Both the position numbers and the translations under genes were made by a program. Below, piece after piece: positions 43,648 to 53,260 of a stretch of 64,000 nucleotides of DNA. The DNA is taken from NCBI GenBank assembly GCA_947483555.1, contig CANKMW010000036.1, forward strand, positions 1 to 64,000, written 5' to 3'. The notes beneath the pieces are model-generated. The model was not told the origin of the DNA. It ran no database searches and saw only the letters and a program-made list of their open reading frames with translations. Every line of letters starts with the position of its first letter. The stretch's first letter is position 1. Source of the DNA: Myxococcales bacterium (GTDB lineage: Bacteria; Myxococcota_A; Polyangia; Haliangiales; Haliangiaceae).

Positions 43648-44438
43648 CCGTGACCGCGGCCGCGCCGCCGGTCGCCATCGTCACCGGCGGCGCCGGTGGC
43701 ATCGGGCTCGAGACGGTGCGCGGTCTGGCCGCCGCCGGCATGCGCGTGATCGCCGGCTGCCGCGACGCCCGCACGGCGACGGCGGGGGAGGGCTGGACCC
43801 TCGATCTGGCGCGGCTGTCGTCGGTGCGGGCGTTCGCGGCGCGCGCGCTCGCCGAGTTGCCGCGGCTCGACGTGCTGGTCTGCAACGCGGCGGTGTGGCC
43901 CCACGCCCGTCGCCGCACCGGGGATGGCTTCGAGCTCGCGCTGGGCGTGAACCACCTCGCGCACTTCTTGCTCGTCGACCTGCTGCGCGAGCGCCTGCGG
44001 GCCAGCGCGCCAGCGCGCGTGGTCGTGGTCGCGTCCGGGCTGCATGCGCGGGGCCAGATCCACTGGGACGATCTACACTTCGAGCGTCGCTTCGACGGCA
44101 CCGCGGCCTACGCGCAGTCCAAGCTGGCCAACGTGATGTTCGCGCTCGCGCTCGCCCGCCGCACCGACGGCACCGGCGTCACGTCCACGGTCTGTCACCC
44201 CGGCGTGGTCGCCACCGGCCTGCTTCGTCATCAGCCGGCGGGGCGCTGGGACGCCGGACGGGCGCTGACGCCGGCGCAGGGCGCCCGCGCGCCGCTCCAC
44301 CTCGCGCTGTCGCCCGCGCTCGCCGGCGTCACCGGCCGCTACATCGATCAGCTCACCTCCCGCCAGCCAGCCCCGGCCGCGCTCGATCGCGCGGCGCAGG
44401 ACCGCCTGTGGTCGGTGAGCGAACGGCTCGTCGGTTGA
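43644..44438 (+). CDS. Short-chain dehydrogenase/reductase
   Basis: A 264-residue NAD(P)-dependent oxidoreductase: cofactor motif VTGGAGGIGLETVRGLA (TGxxxGxG), LDVLVCNAAVWP, GVNHLAHFLLVDLL, VVVVASGLH with the catalytic Ser, and AAYAQSKLANVMFALAL with the YxxxK pair, followed by CHPGVVATGLLR. The WDDLHFERRF segment places it with the retinol-dehydrogenase-like SDRs. As last gene of the aminotransferase/CoA-transferase operon, joined by GTGA overlap, it likely handles a hydroxy or keto group of the same pathway; the substrate is unknown. Confidence 0.9.
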   Translation: MTVTAAAPPVAIVTGGAGGIGLETVRGLAAAGMRVIAGCRDARTATAGEGWTLDLARLSSVRAFAARALAELPRLDVLVCNAAVWPHARRRTGDGFELALGVNHLAHFLLVDLLRERLRASAPARVVVVASGLHARGQIHWDDLHFERRFDGTAAYAQSKLANVMFALALARRTDGTGVTSTVCHPGVVATGLLRHQPAGRWDAGRALTPAQGARAPLHLALSPALAGVTGRYIDQLTSRQPAPAALDRAAQDRLWSVSERLVG

Positions 44439-44553
44439 GCCGTCACTCGACGCTGTTGCCGGTGAGCGCGTGCGGACGACGGCCTCGTCGGCCTCGACGC
44501 TGACCGGGGGGTAGTCGATCTGGGCTCGGTCGGCGCCCTGGCGACGCCCGCGG
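44439..44553. other. Intergenic gap between convergent genes
   Basis: A 115-base GC-rich gap between the dehydrogenase gene and the 3' end of the glucan synthase gene. It holds imperfect inverted repeats around GACGGCCTCGTCGGCCTC but nothing I would call a terminator. Confidence 0.4.
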
Positions 44554-47500
44554 TCACGCCAGGTCGACGTCGACCTGATGGTCTTGTCGATCGTCGCGCA
44601 GCGGGATGGTTCCGTCCGCCTGCTCGACGCCGTCGCACACGACCCGGCTCGCGCCACGATGGTTGCGGACGTGGATGTGATAGACGGTCTCGCGATGGCG
44701 GTAGTGGACGTCGAAGCCGGTCCAGTCCGCCGGTAGCAGCGGGGCGACGCGCAAGCGATCGATCTCGAGCTGGAGGCCGAGCAAGGACTCGATGACCAGC
44801 CGGTACATCCAGCCCGCCGAGCCGGTGTACCAGGTCCAGCCGCCCCGCCCGGCGTGCTGCGGGTTGGTGTAGACGTCGGCGGCGACCACGTACGGCTCGA
44901 CCTTGTAGATCGCGATCGCGCGCTCGCTGTCGCCATGCTTCACCGGGTTGATCAGCCCGAACAGCTCCCAGGCCCGCTCGCGGTCGCCGGCGGCCGCGAA
45001 CGCCATCGCCGTCCACACCGCGGCGTGGGTGTACTGGCCGCCGTTTTCGCGTACGCCTGGCACGTAGCCCTTGATGTATCCGGGCCTCAGCTCGGAGGTG
45101 TCGAAGGGCGGGGTGAAGAGCTGGATGAGCCCGAGGTCGCGGCGCACCAGGCGACGGTCGACCGCGGCGAGCGCGACCTTGGCTCGCGCAGGGTCGCCGG
45201 CCCGCGACAGCACCGCCCAGCTCTGCGGCAGCGAGTCGATCTGGCACTCCGGGTTCGACGACGAGCCCAGCGGGGTGCCATCGTCGAAGTAGGCGCGCCG
45301 GTACCAGCCGCCGTCCCAGCCGTGGGCCTCGATGGCGACGCTCAGCCGCGCCGCCTCGGCGAGGCAGAAGTCGGCGAACGCGCCGTCGTCGCGGCGTCGA
45401 GCCAGCGCGCCGAACTGGACCAGGACGTCGTGGAGGAAGAAGGCCAGCCACACGCTCTCGCCCTGGCCGAGCTCGCCGACCAGGTTCATGCCGTCGTTCC
45501 AGTCGCCACTGCCCATCAGCGGCAGCCCGTGGACGCCGAAGCGCAAGCCGTTGCGGATCGCGCGCACGCAGTGCTCGTAGACCGTCGCCGACTCCTCCGA
45601 GCGGGCCGGGAGATCGTAGTAGCTGTCCTCGTCGACCTTGACCGGGCGACCCTCGAGGAACCCGACCTTCTCGTCGAGCACCCCGGTGTCGCCGATCGCC
45701 GCCACGTAGCGACACGCGGCATAGGGCAGCCACAGGTAGTCGTCGGAGATGTGGGTCCGCACCCCGCGGCCGAGCGGCGGATGCCACCAGTGCTGGACGT
45801 CGCCGGCGGGGAACTGGCGGGCCGCCGAACGCAGGAGCTGGTCGCGGAACAGCGCCGGCTCGGCGTGGATGAGCGCCATGGCGTCCTGCAGCTGATCGCG
45901 GAACCCGTAGGCGCCCCCCGACTGGTAGAAGCCGCTGCGACCCCACATGCGACAGGCCAGCACCTGATAGAGGAGCCAACCATTGGCGAGGAAGTCGAGG
46001 GTGGGATCCGGCGTCTGCACGTTGACCGCGCCCAGCGTCCGGCTCCAGTGATCCCAGACCGCCTCGAGCGCGGTCCGCGCCGGTCCGGTGCCATGGAACC
46101 GCTGCACCAGGTGGCGGGCGTCGGCGAGATCGCGGCCCGAGCCGAACGTGAAGGCGACCTCGCGCTCCTGGCCATCGGCGAGCTCGAGCGTGGTCTGCAT
46201 CGCCAGACACGGATCGAGCCCGGCGCCAACCAGGCCGGACAGCTTGGTCCGGCCCATGCTCGCCGGCCGCATCATGGTGCCGTTGCGGCCCAGGAACGCG
46301 GTGCGATCAGCGGAGACCGTGCGCTGATCCTCGCTGCAGTCGAGGAACGCGACCCGGGCGGCGAACTCGGTGTTGTAGGCGTTGCGGGCCAGCAGGCCTC
46401 GGCTCCTGGCATCGACCTCGGTGACGATGTGCGACAGGTTGGCGGCCCGGTTCGAGCCCAGGACCAGCTCGAAGTAGCCGGTCAGCGAGATCCGCCGTGC
46501 CTTGCCCGAGTGGTTCCGGATCTTGAAGACCATGAACTTGATCGGTGCGTCGATGGCGACGTAGGTGGTGAGCTCGCTCGAGATGCCGCGCTCGGTGGCC
46601 TCGAAGACGCTGTAGCCGAACCCATGTCGGCTGGCGTACGACCCGGCGGCTCCGGCCGGTAGCGGCGTCGGTGACCAGAAGCGACCATCGTCGTCGTCGC
46701 GGAGGTAGAACGCCTCGCCGCTGAGATCGGTGACGGCGTCGTTGTGCCAGGGCGTCAGCCGGTAGCTGTGCGCGTTCTCGCACCAGGTGTAGGCGCTGCC
46801 GCTCTCGCTGACCACGGTCCCGAACCAGGGGTTGGCGATGACGTTGACCCACGGCGCCGGGGTGCGGGCGTCGCGCGTGGTGGTGATGACGTACTCGCGG
46901 CCGTCGCGGGTGAAGCCACCGAGACCGTTGAACGCGACCAGGTCGGTGCGCTCGACCACGACCGGGACCAGCGGCGCGATCTGCAGCGGTGTGGCGACGC
47001 GGCGCTGCGCCCCGGGCAGGGACGGCGCCAGCAACTCGGGACGAGGACGGCGATCGAGGTGCTCGGCGAGCGTGCCGGCGCTGTCACTGATGATCAGGCG
47101 CGCCACCGTCTGCATCAGGACCTTGTCGTCCTCGGACAGCTGCTCGCTGCGTCGCACGAAGATGCCACCCGGGCGGTCGTACAGGCTGACGTCGGTCACC
47201 GACTCGATGACCGCCATGATCTCGTCCTGCAAGACCTGTCGGTATCCGGACGGGTCCTCGTTCCAGATCACGAGATCGGCGGTCAGGCCCTTGAGCCGCC
47301 AGTAGGCGTGAGCCTTGACGAGTTGGCGGACCAGATCGATATGGGCGCCGTCGGCGATGCGGACCAGCACGATCGGCAGGTCGCCCGAGATCGAGTACGC
47401 CCACAGCCCCGACTGGCCGGCGGTATTGCGGGCGATCAGGCCGCGCGGCGCGCGCAGGGTCGGGTTGCCGTACAGGACGCTGCTGGCCAGCCGATCGTAG

Positions 47501-50500
47501 AGCTGAGTGTCGATGTTGCTGGCATCGAGCCGTCGCTGCAGCACCTGGCTGTGGGTCCACGACAGCTCCAGGCAACGATCGGGCGCGTGGCGGTCGCGAT
47601 ACTTCTCGGCCAGGCGCACCGCGCCGTCGCGAGTCTCGCTGACGCCGGTGGCGACGTGGAGTCGCGCGGTCGCGCCGGGCTCGATCACGACCCGGCCGCG
47701 GATCGCCACGATCGGGTCGAGCACCGAGCCTTCGCTGTCGGTGAGCGCTTCCCGGTACATCGCGATCGGGTCGGCCACCGAGCGGCCGCGACCGAGAAAC
47801 GCCGCCCGCGAGGTCTCGTAGGAGACCGCGCCGGCGGCGGCTCCATGGACGGTCATGAGGTGGAGCATCCACGGCGGTCGCTCGCCGCCCGACCGCGGCC
47901 GCCGCGTCGCCAGGATGACCTGCTGGGCACGGATGATCTCGGTCTGGACGAACAGGTTGCTGAACGCCGGGTGGGCGGCGTCGGAGGCCGCCTGGGTCAG
48001 CACGACCTCGGCGTAGCTGGTCACCTCGAGGGTGCGGCGGGTCCGACCGCGGTTGGTGAGGGTGATCCGACGCAATTCGACGTCGTCCTCGGGTGAGACG
48101 CTGATCTCGACGTGGGTCTCGATCTCGCCGTCGGTGCGGCGGAACTCGGCGCGGCCCTGCGAATAGATCGCCTCGTAGGCGCTGGCGCGGACCAGCGTCG
48201 GCTGGTGGGCGATCGACCAGAACCCGCCGCTGTCGACGTCGCGGAGGTAAGCGAACGTGCCCCAGCAGTCGCGGGTGGCGTCCTCGTGCCAGCGGGTGAC
48301 CGCGAGATCGCGCCAGCGGCTGTAACCGCCGCCGGCGTTGGTGATCGCCACGTGGTAGGTGCCGTTCGAGAGCAGGTGGACCTCGGGGCTCGGCGTGTTC
48401 GGCGTCCGGTAGACGCGCAGATCGTGCTCGCTGTCGTTCACGGCCGCGCTGGACGTCGAGACCTCGGCCGGGTGCGGATAGACCGCCCGCGTGCGCGGCA
48501 CCCGTTCCTGGAGCAGCAACTCGGTGGCCCGGAACGCGGGGTGGGCGGTGAAGCGGCGTTGCATCGGCCGGTCGAGCAGGAGGTAGGCCAAGGACAGCAT
48601 GGCCATGCCCTGGTGGTGGACCATGTGCGAGCGCACGGTGACCTGGCTCTTGCCCGACGGCAGGCGCGCCGGCGTGTAGTCGATCGCCTCGTAGAAGCCG
48701 TGGCTGCCGAGGTGGCCGTCGTGGGCCAGGCGTTCCAGGTTGGCGGCCGCCGCACGCGGCGCGATCATCAGCGCCATCGTGGTCGAGTACGGTGACACCA
48801 CGAGGTCGTCGGCGAGCCCGCGCTTGAAGCCCAGGCCGGGGACACCAAAGGCGCGGTACTGGTAGTTGAGCTGGGCGTCGGTCTTGTTGTACCCGGACTC
48901 CGAGATGCCCCACGGGACGTTGCGCTCGCGGCCATACGCGATCTGGCGCTCGACGATGGCGCGGTAGGTCTCGTCGAGGAGCGTGGCGTCGTAGGTCGGC
49001 ATGATCAGGAGCGGCATCAGGTACTCGAACATCGAGCCGCTCCACGACAACAGCGCCGGTCGTCCGTTCGACGTGGTCAGCTGACGGCCGAGGCTGAACC
49101 AGTGCTCCTGCGGCAGCTTGCCGTTCGCGATCGCGATGAAGCTGGCCAGGCGGGCCTCGGAGGCGAGCAGATCGTAGCTGCCGGTGTCGAGCTGATGATC
49201 GCTGACGTTGTAGCCGATGCTCAGCAGGTGGCGGGCGCGGTCGTAGAGGAACTCGAACTCGAACTCGGCGAGCTCGCGGCAGCGTGCCGCCAGGCTGCGC
49301 AGCTCGATGGCGCGCTGTGCGGCGCGCGCCGCGGCCAGCGCCGGGTCGGGCGCCGCCACCCAGTCCACCTCGTCGAGGGCCGCGCTGCACTGCGCGACCA
49401 GGGCGTGCGCCCACCAGGCCGGCTCGCTGCTGCCGCGGGCGTCGATCACCCGCGCCAGTTCGTTCGCGCCCGCGGTGAAGCGCTCGAGCCGGGCGCGGGT
49501 CTCGGCCGCGGTCGCCGCCTCGGCCCGCAGCTCGACGCGGATCCGCGCGATCTCGCGCGCCGCGTCGGGCCAGTCCGAGGTCTCGGCGACCAGGTCGAGC
49601 GTCGTCCCGAGCCCGGTGAGAAGCTGGGCCCGCATCACCGGGGCGTCGTCGAGCTCCTCGAGACCGGCCGCGAGCGTGATGAGGTGGCCGGCCAGGTTGC
49701 CGCTGTCGACGGTGGAGACGTACATCGGCCGCAGCGGCGCCAGCGTGGTGGTGTCGTACCAGTTGTAGAAGTGGCCGCGGTACCGCTCCATCCGGTCGAG
49801 TGAGGCCAGCGTCCGCGTCGTCCGCGTGATCAGGTCACCGGCGGTGATGTAGCCGAAGTCGTAGGCGGCGAGACCGGCGGTCAGCGACAGCCCGATGTTG
49901 GTCGGCGAGGTGCGGTGGGCCGCACCCCGCGGCGGATCTTCCTGGATGTTGTCGGGTGGCAGGAAGTTGTCCTCGGCTCCGACCACGGTCTCGAAGAAGC
50001 GCCAGGTCCGGCGGGCGATGGCGTGCAGAAACCTCGACTCGGTCGGCGACAGCGTGGGCCGGTCGGGGACCACGGGCCGGCTCAGCCACCAGCACAGCAC
50101 CGGTGCCATCGCCCACAGCGCGAGCACCGGCGCGGCGGCGACCAGCCCGGCCGGGGCGCGGCCGAACAGCAGCCCGGCGGCCGCCACCGCCACCGCGGGC
50201 CCGACCCACATCGATGTGAACGTGGCGCCGAGACCGACCCGGGTGGTCCGTTGCGCGTCGGCGGCGGTGCGCCACTGCAGCAACCGCCGCCGGGTCAGCA
50301 GCACGCGGCCGGCGGTACGGGCGATGGCGTCGAGCGCCAGCCAGGCCTCGAAGGGCAGGCAGGCCAGCGCGAACAGCTCGCGGCCGAGTTGACGGCCGGC
50401 GGTGGTCACGATCTCCCGGGCGTGGCGGCCGCGCGCCTGGTCGACGGGACGGCGGGTGAAGGCGGCCGCCGCTGCGAGCAGCCCCGGCACGATCAGGATC

Positions 50501-53124
50501 GCGGTGACCGCGACGGTCGCGAACAGCGCCGCGCCCGGCAGCGTCCAGCCGACGACGACCAGTGCCAGGAGCGCGATCGGCACGATGCTACGGCGGAGGT
50601 TGTCCAGGATCTTCCACTGCGATAGCACCGAGATCTGGTTCTTGACCGTCGCCGTCGCGCCCGGCACGCGGCGGCGCAACCACGACGCGATCTGCCAGTC
50701 GCCGCGGGTCCAGCGATGGCGACGATTCACGTCGGCGCCATGGGTGCATGGATAGTCCTCGACCAGCAGGACGTCGCTGACCAGGCCGGCGCGGGCGTAG
50801 GCGCCCTCGAGCAGGTCGTGGCTGAGGATCCGATTTTCCGGCAAACGTCCGCCGAGTGCACGGCGCAAGGCATCGACGTCGCAGATGCCCTTGCCGACGA
50901 ACGAACCTTCGTCGAAGACGTCCTGGTAGACGTCCGAGACCGCGCGGGTGTACGGATCGATGCCCGGCTCACCGCCGAACAGCCGAGCGAAGCGCGAGCG
51001 CGCGATGCTCGCCATGCTGACGCCGATCCGCGGCTGCAGGATCCCATACCCGGCCGTGACCCGGCCGCGGGCCTCGTCGAAGCAGGGCCGGTTGAGTGGG
51101 TGCGCGATGGTGGCGGCGAGAATGCGGGCCGACTCGCGCGGCAGCGCGGTGTCGCTGTCGAGCGCGATCACGTAGCGCACCTGGTCGAGACGCTCGATCG
51201 GGCCGACCACAGTGTCGAAGCGCCCCAGATCGCCGCGCAGCGCCTCGTTGAGCTCCTCGAGCTTGCCGCGCTTGCGCTCCCAGCCCATCCACAGCCGCTC
51301 GCGCGGGTTCCAGCGCCGAGCGCGATGGAACAGGAAGAAGCCCCCGCCGTCGCGGTCGCCGTAGCGGGTGTTGAGGTCGTCGATGGCGTCGCGCGCACGC
51401 TCCACGAGCGCATCGTCGCCCGCGACGAGTTCGGTGGCGGCGTCGCGGAAGTCGGTGACCAGCGCGAACAGCAAGTTGGGATCGCGGTTGGCGAGGAAGC
51501 GGACCTCGAGCGCCTCGACCAGATCGTCGACCTCCTCGGCGTCGGTGAGCAGGGTCGGGACCGCCACCAGGGTGCGGTGATCGGCTGGGATGCCGGTCGC
51601 GAAGTCGAGTCGGGGCAGGATCTTGGGGTGCGCCAGCAGCGTCGCCGCCCAGTGGACGAGCGCGACCGCGAGCTGAGTGGCGCCGATCGCGAGGACCGCC
51701 CACCACGCGACCGCGAAGCCGCCACCGCGTTGCACGGGCAGCAGGTGCGCGAGCAGCGCGGTCGCCGCGGCGGTGAGCACCGCGATCGAGCCGGCGTAGA
51801 CCGCGGTTCGCGCCTGCCACAGCCGGCGCCGCATCCGCAGGCGGGGCGATCGCCGCATCCGCGCCGCGCGCTCGAGCTCGCCTTGACCCTCGTCGATGAG
51901 GAAGTAGCCGACGTGCGCGGTGCGTCCGTGACCGCCAGCGGCCAGCGCGATGGCGGCACGCGCGACCTGGTCTTCGGACATCGCGCTCCGCCGCGCGATC
52001 CCCTCGACGACGTGGCGGTAGCGGTCGCGGGTCGCGAAATCCATCGTCGCGTAGGCGCTGGCCGGATCGTCGCGCAACGTCCGCTCGACGACGCTCATCG
52101 ACTCGACGAACACGCGCCAGTCGGTGGCGATGAGGAACCGGAGGCTACCGATGCTGTTGCCGATCGAGACCTGATCGGCGGCCTGGCTCTGGCTGGCCTG
52201 CTGGAACACGTGGTCGACGGTCTGACCCTGCTCGGCGAGCCGCTGCTCGAGCCACGCCATCGGGAACGCCAGCGCCGCGCCCTGGCCGCGCAGGCGGCTG
52301 GCCAACTCGGCGACGAACGGATCGGTCAGCGCCGGGGCTTGGTCGACCATGTCGGCCAGCACCAGCACCACCCGGGTGGGGTCGGTGGCGGCGACCTCGT
52401 TCATCCGGTCGACCCAGCCGGTCGCGCGCTCGCGGTCGAGACGGCCGGCGGTGATTGCCGACACCACGCGGCGCAGGTTCTCGAGGAGCGCCAGGCGCAG
52501 CATGATCGGGATGGCCCACAGCTCGCCGAGCCGCAGCGGTTGGACGGCCTGGTAGGCGGCGACGAAGGCGTGCAGGCCCTCGGCGTCGACGCGGCCGTGG
52601 GCGTGCGAGATGAACTCGAGCGCGATGTCGTAGACCCGCGGTGTGCCCGGCAGCGCGGCGTTGACCAGCCGCGGCAGCTCGCGACTGTACGCCCGCGGCA
52701 GGTGACGTCGCGCGGTGAAGATCTGTTCCTCGATCAGCGGGTAGTTGTCGATGAACCACTCGGCCGCCGGCGTGATCTGGCGGCCGCGTTGAACCGCGTC
52801 GGTGATCAGCGCGTAGGCGTCGCCGAGGGTGTCCTCGTTGTCGGCGAGGCGCGCCAGCAGTCGGTCGGTCCGGCGGCCCGCCGTCGGGTCGACCTCGTGC
52901 CATCCGGCCATGCGGGCGGCATGGCGTGCCAGCTGGCTGACGCTGAACAGCTCGGCGCGGATCGGCTGATCCTCGGCGTGCGTGCCGTCGGGAGGTGCGG
53001 CGGACGACGGTGGTCGCCGTCTGCGAGCACGCCGGCCAACCCGGTCGGTGCTCGCGGTCGACCACGGATAGCGACCCCTGGCATGGCGAGGAGCGATCGC
53101 ATCGTCTTTCGGTTTGGGATCCAC
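44554..53124 (-). CDS. ndvB: Cyclic beta-1,2-glucan synthase (NdvB/ChvB type)
   Basis: A 2,856-residue membrane enzyme that builds and cyclises beta-1,2-glucan, then exports or trims it; NdvB/ChvB proteins have nearly the same length. Order: an N-terminal cytosolic part (SRELPRLVNAALPGTPRVYD, DRYRHVVEGIARRSA), membrane helices near 445-490, a GT84-type glycosyltransferase (ALDSDTALPRESA near 653, HRWTRGDWQIASWLRR near 803), more helices near 835-880 and 990-1050, the cyclase/GH-type middle (FYNWYDTTTLAPLRPMYVST, SWSGSMFEYLMPLL, HHQGMAMLSLAYLL), and C-terminal GH94 phosphorylase-like domains (QDAMALIHAEPALFRDQLL, GSGDWNDGMNLVG near 2541, YVPGVRENGGQYTHAAVW). GTG 53124. No dedicated exporter gene is in the window. 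Role: osmoprotection or envelope properties. Confidence 0.95.
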   Translation of the reverse strand: MDPKPKDDAIAPRHARGRYPWSTASTDRVGRRARRRRPPSSAAPPDGTHAEDQPIRAELFSVSQLARHAARMAGWHEVDPTAGRRTDRLLARLADNEDTLGDAYALITDAVQRGRQITPAAEWFIDNYPLIEEQIFTARRHLPRAYSRELPRLVNAALPGTPRVYDIALEFISHAHGRVDAEGLHAFVAAYQAVQPLRLGELWAIPIMLRLALLENLRRVVSAITAGRLDRERATGWVDRMNEVAATDPTRVVLVLADMVDQAPALTDPFVAELASRLRGQGAALAFPMAWLEQRLAEQGQTVDHVFQQASQSQAADQVSIGNSIGSLRFLIATDWRVFVESMSVVERTLRDDPASAYATMDFATRDRYRHVVEGIARRSAMSEDQVARAAIALAAGGHGRTAHVGYFLIDEGQGELERAARMRRSPRLRMRRRLWQARTAVYAGSIAVLTAAATALLAHLLPVQRGGGFAVAWWAVLAIGATQLAVALVHWAATLLAHPKILPRLDFATGIPADHRTLVAVPTLLTDAEEVDDLVEALEVRFLANRDPNLLFALVTDFRDAATELVAGDDALVERARDAIDDLNTRYGDRDGGGFFLFHRARRWNPRERLWMGWERKRGKLEELNEALRGDLGRFDTVVGPIERLDQVRYVIALDSDTALPRESARILAATIAHPLNRPCFDEARGRVTAGYGILQPRIGVSMASIARSRFARLFGGEPGIDPYTRAVSDVYQDVFDEGSFVGKGICDVDALRRALGGRLPENRILSHDLLEGAYARAGLVSDVLLVEDYPCTHGADVNRRHRWTRGDWQIASWLRRRVPGATATVKNQISVLSQWKILDNLRRSIVPIALLALVVVGWTLPGAALFATVAVTAILIVPGLLAAAAAFTRRPVDQARGRHAREIVTTAGRQLGRELFALACLPFEAWLALDAIARTAGRVLLTRRRLLQWRTAADAQRTTRVGLGATFTSMWVGPAVAVAAAGLLFGRAPAGLVAAAPVLALWAMAPVLCWWLSRPVVPDRPTLSPTESRFLHAIARRTWRFFETVVGAEDNFLPPDNIQEDPPRGAAHRTSPTNIGLSLTAGLAAYDFGYITAGDLITRTTRTLASLDRMERYRGHFYNWYDTTTLAPLRPMYVSTVDSGNLAGHLITLAAGLEELDDAPVMRAQLLTGLGTTLDLVAETSDWPDAAREIARIRVELRAEAATAAETRARLERFTAGANELARVIDARGSSEPAWWAHALVAQCSAALDEVDWVAAPDPALAAARAAQRAIELRSLAARCRELAEFEFEFLYDRARHLLSIGYNVSDHQLDTGSYDLLASEARLASFIAIANGKLPQEHWFSLGRQLTTSNGRPALLSWSGSMFEYLMPLLIMPTYDATLLDETYRAIVERQIAYGRERNVPWGISESGYNKTDAQLNYQYRAFGVPGLGFKRGLADDLVVSPYSTTMALMIAPRAAAANLERLAHDGHLGSHGFYEAIDYTPARLPSGKSQVTVRSHMVHHQGMAMLSLAYLLLDRPMQRRFTAHPAFRATELLLQERVPRTRAVYPHPAEVSTSSAAVNDSEHDLRVYRTPNTPSPEVHLLSNGTYHVAITNAGGGYSRWRDLAVTRWHEDATRDCWGTFAYLRDVDSGGFWSIAHQPTLVRASAYEAIYSQGRAEFRRTDGEIETHVEISVSPEDDVELRRITLTNRGRTRRTLEVTSYAEVVLTQAASDAAHPAFSNLFVQTEIIRAQQVILATRRPRSGGERPPWMLHLMTVHGAAAGAVSYETSRAAFLGRGRSVADPIAMYREALTDSEGSVLDPIVAIRGRVVIEPGATARLHVATGVSETRDGAVRLAEKYRDRHAPDRCLELSWTHSQVLQRRLDASNIDTQLYDRLASSVLYGNPTLRAPRGLIARNTAGQSGLWAYSISGDLPIVLVRIADGAHIDLVRQLVKAHAYWRLKGLTADLVIWNEDPSGYRQVLQDEIMAVIESVTDVSLYDRPGGIFVRRSEQLSEDDKVLMQTVARLIISDSAGTLAEHLDRRPRPELLAPSLPGAQRRVATPLQIAPLVPVVVERTDLVAFNGLGGFTRDGREYVITTTRDARTPAPWVNVIANPWFGTVVSESGSAYTWCENAHSYRLTPWHNDAVTDLSGEAFYLRDDDDGRFWSPTPLPAGAAGSYASRHGFGYSVFEATERGISSELTTYVAIDAPIKFMVFKIRNHSGKARRISLTGYFELVLGSNRAANLSHIVTEVDARSRGLLARNAYNTEFAARVAFLDCSEDQRTVSADRTAFLGRNGTMMRPASMGRTKLSGLVGAGLDPCLAMQTTLELADGQEREVAFTFGSGRDLADARHLVQRFHGTGPARTALEAVWDHWSRTLGAVNVQTPDPTLDFLANGWLLYQVLACRMWGRSGFYQSGGAYGFRDQLQDAMALIHAEPALFRDQLLRSAARQFPAGDVQHWWHPPLGRGVRTHISDDYLWLPYAACRYVAAIGDTGVLDEKVGFLEGRPVKVDEDSYYDLPARSEESATVYEHCVRAIRNGLRFGVHGLPLMGSGDWNDGMNLVGELGQGESVWLAFFLHDVLVQFGALARRRDDGAFADFCLAEAARLSVAIEAHGWDGGWYRRAYFDDGTPLGSSSNPECQIDSLPQSWAVLSRAGDPARAKVALAAVDRRLVRRDLGLIQLFTPPFDTSELRPGYIKGYVPGVRENGGQYTHAAVWTAMAFAAAGDRERAWELFGLINPVKHGDSERAIAIYKVEPYVVAADVYTNPQHAGRGGWTWYTGSAGWMYRLVIESLLGLQLEIDRLRVAPLLPADWTGFDVHYRHRETVYHIHVRNHRGASRVVCDGVEQADGTIPLRDDRQDHQVDVDLA

Positions 53125-53260
53125 GGTCAGACGTCGGACCGTGGTCTAGCAAGCCCAAGGCCAGCCGCGGCATGGGTGACCGGCGACGAGCATGGGTCGC
53201 ACCGCGCGCCTGCGCACACCGCGCGCCTGCGCACATCGCGCTCGGGCACGGGACGCCGAT
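53125..53260. other. Intergenic region upstream of glucan synthase
   Basis: 136 bases with several short near-repeats of CGCACACCGCGCGCCTGCGCACA around 53195-53235, which could form a hairpin or bind a regulator of the glucan synthase gene. No clear promoter boxes. Confidence 0.35.
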
